Assembly (NCBI GenBank): GCA_031216915.1
Contig: CM062289.1
Span: 442,503,587-442,567,586 of the forward strand
Direction: 5' to 3'
DNA length: 64,000 nt
Origin: Pictodentalium vernedei
Lineage: Eukaryota; Mollusca; Scaphopoda; Dentaliida; Dentaliidae
Shown: positions 56,478 through 64,000 of the stretch, piece by piece
Numbering within the stretch: position 1 is the stretch's first letter
Layout: each line of letters begins with the position of its first letter
Translations under genes and position numbers: made by a program
The notes under the pieces: model-generated
What the model was told of the DNA's origin: nothing
What the model saw: only the letters and a program-made list of their open reading frames with translations
Database searches by the model: none

Positions 56478-57898
56478 TCACTAATGTGAAAAATGTCACG
56501 TTATTTGTACTTTCCGACGTTTGACGTCGCCTTTTGAAAAACTTTGAATAAACTGAATTTCCAGTGACGTTTGAACGTCAGGATAATTAAAGTCTCAAAG
56601 GGTTAAACAATGAGGTTAAGAGGGGTGCCAGAAGGGACAAGAAGGCATACATCGAGAGAATGGCAGATGAACCAGAAACAACAGCCTCAAAGCAGGATAT
56701 GGGAGCACTATACAGGATCACCAGGACACTTACAAAAGGATTCCAATCAACAGATTTACCGGTTAAAGACTAGCAAGGTAACTCCATTTCTAAAGAAGAG
56801 GACACCCGTAGATGCTGGCAGGAACACTTTGAGAGGGTTCTAAATAGAGACGAAGTAGAAGCCCCAATTACGCCAGCACTATTTGCATTGATTATCAGCA
56901 CCGATCCGCCAAATATAGAGGAAGTCAGGAAGGCCATAAAGTCCCTCAAGAATGAGAAAGTACCATGACTTGACAGAGTGCACGCTGAGATGCCGAACGC
57001 AGAAGTGTTAACACCAAGGATACTCACAGCACAGGGGTACTATGAGACATTTAGGAGTCAGAAGAGGCACCCCAACTCTGGACGATCGGTTAGATTGTGA
57101 AGCTTCCCAAAAAGGTGGCTTCACCAACACCAACAACTGGAGAGTCATTATGTTGTTGTCAGTAAGCTGCAAAGTCCTGACCTGAGCCATGTCACTTCAA
57201 CGTCCCGACAGTAACTGTGGATCGTCTTCTTTGGAAGGAACAAGCAGCGTTTCGGAAGGGGAGATCTTGTGCTTACCAGATTTGTAAACTTAGACAAATC
57301 ATTCAGCAAATTATGGAGCAAAGCATTTGTCAACATCAGCTGACCTGCCTTATGGAGAATTATGCATCATTATGGAATTCCAGAGAAGCCGATATCCATC
57401 ATGAAGACTGACGTCAATGTAAAGGTCATATGTGGATCCAGTCTGTCAGAGAAGCTCTCCATACGTGCAGGTGTGAAACAAGGATGTCTGCTGTCGCCTC
57501 CTCTATTCTCTATGTGCATAGACCGGTTGAAGAAGGAAACAACAAAGAACGCCAAGAGAGGACTTGCATTGACCTTCACCGAAATACCAGAAGACCTTGA
57601 TTTTGCGGATGCCTTTTCCCTCCTATCACATCGCCACCAAAACATTCAAAGAAAAACACAGAAGCTGGCATTAACGGGTAAACAGATCGGCTTAAACATC
57701 AATAACGGTAGGACAAGCCCATGATGGCTAACCGAAATCAAGCGAAGACGATGGTGCTGGGTTAGACACATCAACAGAATGGACCCTAACGCAATTCCAA
57801 GAGTTGCCATCAGGTGAGAAACGTACGACACCGAGGTGGAATCATCAGTGTTACGTTCGTCCTTGGATGAACCAGAACGCCTGCAATGTTATATATAG

Positions 57899-58042
57899 AA
57901 TAAACGTATAGTGTTTTCAAGTAAACAATTTATTCTACGAGTAGGATTAAGAATGAAACCGACGAGCCTCTGGCGAGTTGGTTTCATTCTTAATTCTACG
58001 AGTAGAATAATTTTTTTACTTGAAAACACTATACGTTTATTT
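57899..58042. repeat. 144-bp palindrome at the 3' edge of the RTE
   Basis: Arms AATAAACGTATAGTGTTTTC and TTCTACGAGTAG; the centre GACGAGCCTCTGGCGAG resembles the hairpin inside repeat N. Confidence 0.78.
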
Positions 58043-58978
58043 TGTTTATCCCGTAAATCTTCTACAGGGCAGTCGCGGCAAAATCATGCTATATTTCGCT
58101 ACAAAACACCGAGAAGTGAGGAGCACATTGGTCCAATTCGATCGACCAGCAGAACTGGCAAAAATAAACAAGGCGCAGTAATACATTTCTGTCTAAAAAT
58201 AATTCCTCTACAAACTCGAGCTAAACTTGCAAAAATACTTTATTATAAGAGCAGTGTGTGGTGTTTTCTACTTGCATTGTGTAATACTTTCAAAAAGATT
58301 TAAAGAAATCAACAACTGAACTATTAATTATGTTAGACAAATGTGGTAGAGGCCAGTGGTCAACAAGTTCGTCGCTACTAGGGGAATAAATTCTTTCAGT
58401 GTTAAAACTACGGGGAAAATATATCACCCTACTAGGTGAATAAAGCAAAAATTTATCCAAGGCCTTTATTGTTCAAATAAACGATCATTCATAGGATAAA
58501 TTGAGAAGAACACATAGTCATGTTCATATAACAAATAATAACATTGTTAATGTAGTTATACGTTTTGGGTCAAAATACTCAATTCCCATTGGTCAGCTGG
58601 GTGAAAACGTCAAGACCAAATGTAATTCATTTTCCAATGAATACATTTGGTCGAACTTTGACCCGCATTTACTGTAGAGCGCAGTTGACAGAATGTAATT
58701 CGGGTGGTGTTTGGGCGGGTTTTTAACCGTTTAGCGCCTCTCGCAGTGATCAACTCCGCTGCTGTTTCTTTGGTGACATTTTCCAACTGTGGCATAAAGC
58801 CCGTTACTAAATACTCGTTTCCATTTCTAAAGCTGTGAAAATTAAAAATCAGAATTGTGCGCTTTGTATTTTGTGTGAGGGTGGTGTTTCGCCTCGTTCG
58901 TTCGTACATGTCTTATTTCGTCTTTCTTCTTTGTTGTTTGGTAAAAAGTAGTTTAGACAGTTACGGAATGTAATTACA
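58043..58978. other. No assigned gene
   Basis: A 99-residue minus-strand frame (58610-58909) contains GNEYLVTGFMPQLENVTKET, which looks protein-like but is not recognised. The hairpin ACCAAATGTAATTCATT/AATGAATACATTTGGT lies at about 58610-58650. Confidence 0.35.
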
Positions 58979-59109
58979 AGAATTGAATGCAATTTTTATG
59001 ATCTTTATTGGAGTATGAACGTGTGGGAGTGGGTACAAATTGTACAATTTGTACCCACTCCCACACGTTCATACTCCAATAAAGATTATAAAAATTGCAT
59101 TCAATTCTT
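58979..59109. repeat. 131-bp near-perfect palindrome
   Basis: 65-bp arms with essentially no loop (centre AAATTGTACAATTT at about 59044). Only one or two mismatches across the arms. Single copy in the window. Confidence 0.88.
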
Positions 59110-59598
59110 AAATAACACCTCAATATAAAACTGGCAATAGACGAGACTGTACGAAATTATACATTGATTGAAGATAATGACGAGAATATGCCTTTCAGAT
59201 GGATGTTGACTTGCATTCGATGCCTGTGTGTCTTCGGTTAATTAATTCACGTAGTTGAATCAAAAATCTATGAAAATCATAATTGTTATCTGCAAAGAAA
59301 CTAAAAAGCTGATTGTTAAAAAAGCAATTGAAATCAAATTTATAAAAATGAAGTACGACTAAAAGACTGAAGACTTAAAATCATTTATGCAAAAAAATTT
59401 GGCCTACAGATATTTTTCGATATCCTTTGTCACGATAGCTTCGATGCATTACTTCCCCGGAAATTACGCACATTACGCAGGAAGTTTACATCGATATCAC
59501 TGTGTATTTTCTGCATTTGTGTGTTTTAATTGCCATTAAACATTTTTTAAACTGCAAGTAAAACGCGGGCAACGCATATAATAAAAGAACACCAGTTT

Positions 59599-60096
59599 TT
59601 AACTGGTTGAGTGCTGAAGCCCATATTTAGACTTTAATCTGAAGCAAAAGTACCATAACTTAAAGGCTCAAGATTCTCCAGATGCGAGTCAAGTTATCTT
59701 TAACCCTTTACCTAACGTAACGTCCAAAACCGGCCAGCGTTATTCTCAAAAATCGCCAATTAAGTTTCATTATTTTTTTCATTTTTTTGTCTCAAAAACA
59801 TAGGTTATGACCCCTCGTTGGAACGAGCTCGTCGAGCTCGTTCCAACGAGGGGTCATAACCTATGTTTTTGAGACAAAAAATGAAAAAAATTAGTTATTC
59901 AAGAATTATTTTTGCAAGTGTCGTCTGCTTTTAAGGTTAGATAAAGGGTTAAAATGGCATGATTCTATCTGTATGGATTGTGCCTTGTAACAATTTATGG
60001 GAGAGTGCCTATAGGCTCTCTTCGATAAATTATGACAAGGAAAAGACATGTAAGCCAACTTTGATGACCAGAAAAATTTAGCACTCTACCAGTTAA
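59599..60096. mobile_element. TTAA MITE, family I, copy 2, with nested family B
   Basis: TTAACTGGTTGAGTGCTG at the left and TAGCACTCTACCAGTTAA at the right, with the core hairpin at about 59985-60045. Removing the nested element at 59700-59952 leaves about 245 bp, close to copy 1. Confidence 0.82.
59700..59952 (+). mobile_element. TTAA palindromic MITE, family B, copy 5
   Basis: Intact TTAA at both ends, perfect central palindrome with CGTTGG and CCAACG arms. Reference-quality copy (253 bp). Confidence 0.92.
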
Positions 60097-60142
60097 GTAT
60101 GGATTAGAACTGTCTCATTCGCGACTGCAAGAAAAAAAGGTT

Positions 60143-60290
60143 TTAACCCTTTAAACGATGGTGGTGCCTACCATATCGAATTAAATGGTATGATTTGGAA
60201 GAGTCCATTCATGATTTCAGGGGATACTACTTAATCTTTTCAACGCACAGCCGCGTGAAGATTGGTCCACCCCACAAATTCACCGCCGAG
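60143..60290 (+). mobile_element. TTAA MITE, family D, copy 5 (truncated)
   Basis: TTAACCCTTTAAACGATGGT start, GAGTCCATTCATGATTTC, a decayed CGCACAGCCGCG core and TGGTCCACCCCACA; the right end is lost. Confidence 0.65.
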
Positions 60291-60443
60291 CAAAGTACTT
60301 TATGAAATTACGGTATTTCATTATCTTGGATCAAAACGTCTGTCTTACGAGTTCAAAGAGGTAACGAGTGTTTTTTTTCAGTCTGTTTTAGACGTATGGG
60401 CTACGTTTTGGAGCGTGCGTGCGATCTGCCGAACAGCAGGACT

Positions 60444-60693
60444 TTGATCATTTACCCAGCATACCGGCCAAAACCGGCCAGCGCTATTCACAAAAAACCC
60501 ATTCAGTTTTCATTTTATTTTACATTGTTTGTCTCAAAACTCAGCTTAGGATCCCTCATTGGAACGAGCTCGTTTAGCTCGTTCAAGTGAGTGGTCGTGA
60601 GCTATGTTTTTGACTCAAAAACTGAAACAAATTAGTTATACACGAATTTTGTTTGCAAGTGTCGTCTGCTTTTCGTGTTAGGTAAAGGACTAA
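60444..60693 (+). mobile_element. TTAA MITE, family B, copy 6, with a paralogous empty site
   Basis: Decayed termini TTGATCATTTACCC and TAGGTAAAGGACTAA, with GGCCAAAACCGGCCAGCGC at the left. The flanking host sequence is duplicated at 61325-61460 without the element, where an intact TTAA stands at 61370-61373. Confidence 0.82.
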
Positions 60694-60869
60694 ACAACGT
60701 AATTCAAGTCCTTGCAGGAAGCGCGTTATGTTTTTCGATCTATTTAGACATTTTTTATCGGATCTTTTCGTCAAAGTAGTCAACAGTAAGTAATACGTTA
60801 AAACATACAGTTCTTCGCTGTCTTCTGTGAGACAATGTTGGTATCTACTCAAACGCAACGTTTTGAGGT

Positions 60870-61065
60870 ATTAACCCTTGTTCAGGGGGATAATGTACTC
60901 ACTTATCAAACTAAATTTCATTTTTCTCTAAAAGATTAGCTTAGGACTCAGAATTGAAAAGAATGTCCATAAGCTATTTTTGGAGGCAAAAATTGAAAAA
61001 AACAAATAATACAATTTGAAAGACATTATTTGTGAATAGCGCTGGTCGGTTATGTCCGCTGTGAG
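60870..61065 (-). mobile_element. Decayed TTAA MITE, family B-like
   Basis: TTAACCCTTGTTC start, a GGACTCAGAATTGAAAAG core remnant, TTTGTGAATAGCGCTGGTCG near the other end; reversed family B order. Confidence 0.5.
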
Positions 61066-61716
61066 GTTTTTTCTTTGGTGCATACCGAAATCCCATAATA
61101 GATGCCGACAGGTCTCTGGTTGTGGCAAAACACGATCAGTCAATGCTATTCAGGAAGTAACGTCAGATTACGCAATTGTATTCGTACGCGAAACTTTAAC
61201 CGCGACCTCTTTTCGTTTCACTTTGTACGCATTTTACATTTTGTATCTTAGGTTCTACAGACATATTTCGAGCCACGGTTTCCATATGGTTGTGTTATTG
61301 AATGCTTCAAACTATCTCCATTATTGTGGGCTACGTTTTGGAGCGTGTACCCTTCCAAACGGTGGTGCATTAAATAACGTAATTCAAGTCCTCACAGGAA
61401 GCGCTTCTCGATCCATTCGAACATTTTTTATCGGATGTTATCATCCAGTAGTTACCAGCAGAAAGTGAATTTTTTGAAACTCGTTCAGTAAATTAAGTGT
61501 AGACCCAGCGGCGCAGCCGGGAGGGAGACTGCGAAGGAGGATTCGTGGCGCCACCTTTTCTGTGTCAACATTACATTCATATATACATTCATCCATTCCT
61601 GAAACTCATTCGTGAACTCCTGCCCTGAAATATCTTAGTCGTTTTACTGCAGTTATTCGTTCACTCTCTGGGTACCTAAGCCTTCAAACAGTGCTCAGAG
61701 TGTTCCAATTGGTAAT

Positions 61717-61961
61717 TTAACCCTTTGCCCAACGGAACGGCCAAAACCGGCCAGCGCTATTCACAAAAATCGCCAATTAATTTTCATTATTTTTTTTCAT
61801 TTTTTTTATCTCAAAAACATAGATTATGACCCCTCTTTGGAACGAGCTCGTCGAGGTCGTTCCAATGAGGAGTCATAACCTATGTTTTTGAGACAAAAAA
61901 TGAAAAAAAATAGATTTTGTTTGCAAGTGTCGTCTGCTTTTCATGTTAGGTAAAGGGTTAA
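61717..61961 (+). mobile_element. TTAA palindromic MITE, family B, copy 7
   Basis: TTAACCCTTTGCCCAACG to TAGGTAAAGGGTTAA, both TTAA sites intact, slightly mismatched core (CTTTGG against CCAATG). Confidence 0.9.
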
Positions 61962-63055
61962 TGCAAAATACAACTTTTCGCCCATTACATGTAATGCGAT
62001 TGCTACGAGGTTTTCAAAGTTTCGACACAGTGTTCGTGTCCCTGGGAATGTATTGTTGCATATGTGCGTGTACGTGTGATGTGAAAGACCTTCGTCCGAG
62101 CGTTTGTCAGATTGTATAATTATGAATGAATATGTGGGTTAGTCTCACGTAGCCGGTCGGGCGAAGGTAATTAACTACAAACACTGTTAAGTAAACTTGC
62201 TATAGTCCGTATCAATGAATTGTCTCACTCAGCCTGTTTGGATTAATTTGATGATAACTGATCATTAATGTTTGGGAATATTGTTAACACTTTTTTATTA
62301 ATATTGTATTTATTATACGGCAGTAGAAAAGTTAATATCGATCAATAAATTTGTCAATTTTACAAGTAAACCTTGTACTTTTTTAGATAACGACTATAGT
62401 CGGCAACTCTTTGTTCACAAGGTAGTTCACACCTTAATCCGAAACAATGCCAACCGGCTAAGTGAGACGACCCCGAATATGTGTGCTGGATAAGTGAGTG
62501 AAGGGTCTGTCTTCCCAACTTTGCGAGAACCTCGATAATAGTGCTTGTGTCCCCCACAAAGAGTTCCTTTATTTTCTCCATGTCCTCATAAATTAAACAA
62601 TGGGTTAGGGTGTGTCTTTCCGATATTATGTGGCCTTGTGTGTGATTTTTTGTCGCCGAAAACAAAAGAAAAAAAATAAGCCCCCCACAATGTCGGCTAA
62701 ACAAGACTGTGTGAGTCTGTTTACGCGTGAATGCGTAATGACATTTTAGTGATATTTTAGGACTTCCACGAGGAATTGTGTAAAATGGTCAGAATGCGTC
62801 TGTTAGCTTATTTATGTCTGTTTGTTAGTGTACAACAGGCTACGTATACCCGATGGTGTGCGTGAGTGTGAATTGGGGAGGGACACAAAAAATAAATTTT
62901 ACAAATATGTGCCTATTTTGCCAACTTTTGTGAAATCCGTGAAGCGGCGGGTATTGCTGTACCTGCGACCTCGAGAGAGGGGCGCTGATTGTTTTAGAAA
63001 CACGATATGTGATTTTCTTATTTGGGTATTTTCGCTGATCGAAAGTGAAAACTAT
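61962..63055. other. No assigned gene; possible LINE C-terminal remnant
   Basis: A 114-residue minus-strand frame (62360-62704) contains ERHTLTHCLIYEDMEKIKEL, whose HxxxC spacing recalls the C-terminal region of LINE ORF2 proteins. No reverse transcriptase lies next to it, so it is not called. Confidence 0.35.
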
Positions 63056-63303
63056 TTAACCCTTTACCCAACGCAGACGATATCAAAATTTATTATTTTA
63101 AATATCATTTTTTTTAATTTTTCAAAAAAATTCAACAAAACCATATTATGTGACCCCTCGTTGGAACGAGCTCGACGAGCTCGTTCCAACGAGGGGTCAC
63201 ATGATATGGTTTTGTTGAACTTATTTAAAAAATAATATTTTTTCAACTGCTGGATTTGCATTTTACGCGTCGGATGCGGGCGATTCGTTGGGTAAAGGGT
63301 TAA
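63056..63303 (+). mobile_element. TTAA palindromic MITE, family A, copy 7
   Basis: Both TTAA sites intact, CGTTGG/CCAACG arms around GAGCTCGACGAGCTC. It differs from the 54104 copy by matched changes in the two palindrome arms. Confidence 0.92.
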
Positions 63304-64000
63304 CTTTATATCGTTATTCCCCTGATGAGCACTGTCAATCCAAACCCTATTAGTTAAATGACTAAATGCGTTATGAGAAAAGAAAATGAAGGTTGAAATA
63401 TTTACACTTTGACGTCACTGTGCAGAGACTTCAACAAGAAAAAAGATCGCCAGTTCTATTACTACCATAAACAGAATTATTAGAAAATTGAAAAATATGG
63501 TTCGAAAATAATTTTAATGTGCTTACATAATCTACACACTTTGAATCTAAAGATACACGTCCTTGGCCTTCTACGGTTCAGTCACCGAGGACTGGTCACA
63601 ATTCACGCGCAGGCAGTAATGTCCACGCATGCGTGTCTCAGGCAATAAAAATCCTAAGCATCAAAATTTTAATTAATGGTATCGCTGGGTATCGCGGAAC
63701 TAAATATTGAAATTGGAGTGAACCGCCTTAAAATGTTGCACTTGGAAATGATGCAATCTCTAAAAATAAACAGCCTTGGGAAAATCCATTGTTTCAATAA
63801 ACGTTTGAAACATTCTATTGACATCTTGCATTATTGTTGAATATTCCTGATAAAAAGAGGCTGATTTGATGACTTTTGGACCTAAAAAGTGCAATTTACT
63901 TTTTGTGTGTTTTTGTAGGGAATTCCCTGAAAAATATGTGCACGTGACCGGCACATCCCTTTGTGTCAGTTTTTCTCTCTTATTTGTTGCATGAGCCCCT
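63304..64000. other. No gene seen
   Basis: AT-rich flank without supported features. Confidence 0.4.

Larger units (their letters stand above)
55948..56606. mobile_element. TTAA element K, nested in RTE, itself carrying two insertions
   Basis: Left TTAATCCTTGATAC, right GTCTCAAAGGGTTAA. RTE coding sequence continues on both sides (KERIKTQMKST then NEVKRGARRDKKAYIER). A 68-bp hairpin (56020-56087) and a family I element (56216-56477) lie inside. The left terminus is only loosely matched to the right one. Confidence 0.6.
54430..57850 (+). pseudogene. RTE-type LINE remnant
   Basis: The endonuclease part begins at about 54585 with WNVRTLYQTGKLAQVV-like sequence and YNIELLAVSETR, followed by IVIACYAPTVIPSRRRR-like sequence (two copies, because of a 327-bp internal duplication) and FKHKGIHRLTWTSPDGLL (about 55450). 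A nested block (55948-56606) splits the connector. The reverse transcriptase follows: FERVLNRDEVEAPITPA, IEEVRKAIKSLKNEKVP, then IRAGVKQGCLLSPPLFSMCI (about 57465) and DLDFADAFSLLSHRHQ (FADD changed to FADA, about 57595), and LNINNGRTSP. Many stops and shifts. SETRW and the GCLLSP motif fit the RTE clade. Confidence 0.83.

Noticed and set aside
58610-58909. Possible small host gene (99 residues, minus strand)
   Set aside because: Protein-like composition but no recognised domain, no splice context and a nearby hairpin repeat; left uncalled.
61052-61468. 138-residue plus-strand frame
   Set aside because: It runs across a decayed MITE end and a duplicated non-coding segment, and shows no domain.
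62360-62704. LINE C-terminal domain
   Set aside because: Only one short HxxxC-like motif; no reverse transcriptase or endonuclease adjoins it.

Overview
This window reads as a stretch of animal (metazoan) nuclear DNA that is AT-rich, gene-poor and packed with transposable elements. Only one intact protein gene is convincing: a 398-residue rhodopsin-family GPCR on the minus strand (12254-13450). Pol III SINEs, CR1/L2-type and RTE-type LINE remnants, a Penelope-like retroelement remnant and many small DNA-transposon derivatives point to a marine-type invertebrate. The receptor, of a peptide-receptor type expanded in lophotrochozoans, makes a mollusc or relative plausible, but the species cannot be fixed from sequence alone.

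Layout. 0.6-7.1 kb: a hAT element with a perfect 8-bp target duplication, small TA- and TTAA-type elements, and one dismembered LINE (ORF1-like part 3.4-4.4 kb, endonuclease part 5.6-6.85 kb) split by hairpins, a SINE and a hAT-like element. 7.1-12 kb: a 59-bp minisatellite and SINEs. 12-13.5 kb: the GPCR, with a palindromic MITE 20 bp after its stop codon. 13.9-22.9 kb: a large repeat shared with 42 kb, a 501-bp foldback element, hAT-like and mariner-like MITEs. 23.2-31.8 kb: a decayed tandem array of about 357 bp per unit, split by a LINE (26.0-28.6 kb), palindromes and SINEs. 33.9-41.1 kb: two more minus-strand LINEs carrying nested MITEs and SINEs. 42-47.6 kb: the second copy of the 14-kb repeat, a Penelope-like fossil, hairpins and a hAT-like MITE with a nested element. 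48-53 kb: inverted repeats, a 37-bp tandem repeat and purine tracts. 54.4-57.9 kb: an RTE-type LINE with an internal duplication and three nested elements. 58-64 kb: further palindromes and TTAA elements.

The dominant signal is a community of small palindromic elements. (1) TTAA-flanked families whose ends read TTAACCC...GGGTTAA, consistent with piggyBac-type mobilisation. Three of them (A, B, C here) share the same central palindrome but have different arms. (2) Nine stem-loops (family E) that are each exactly 68 bp: two 32-bp arms around a 4-nt loop, with ends CGTC...GACG and 4-bp target duplications. (3) TA-flanked mariner-like MITEs with different ends that share one central hairpin. (4) A SINE system in which either a 5S rRNA-like head or a tRNA-like head is joined to the same body and tail. 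The 68-bp elements, and the matched substitutions in the two arms of several palindromes, are the best candidates for something undescribed.
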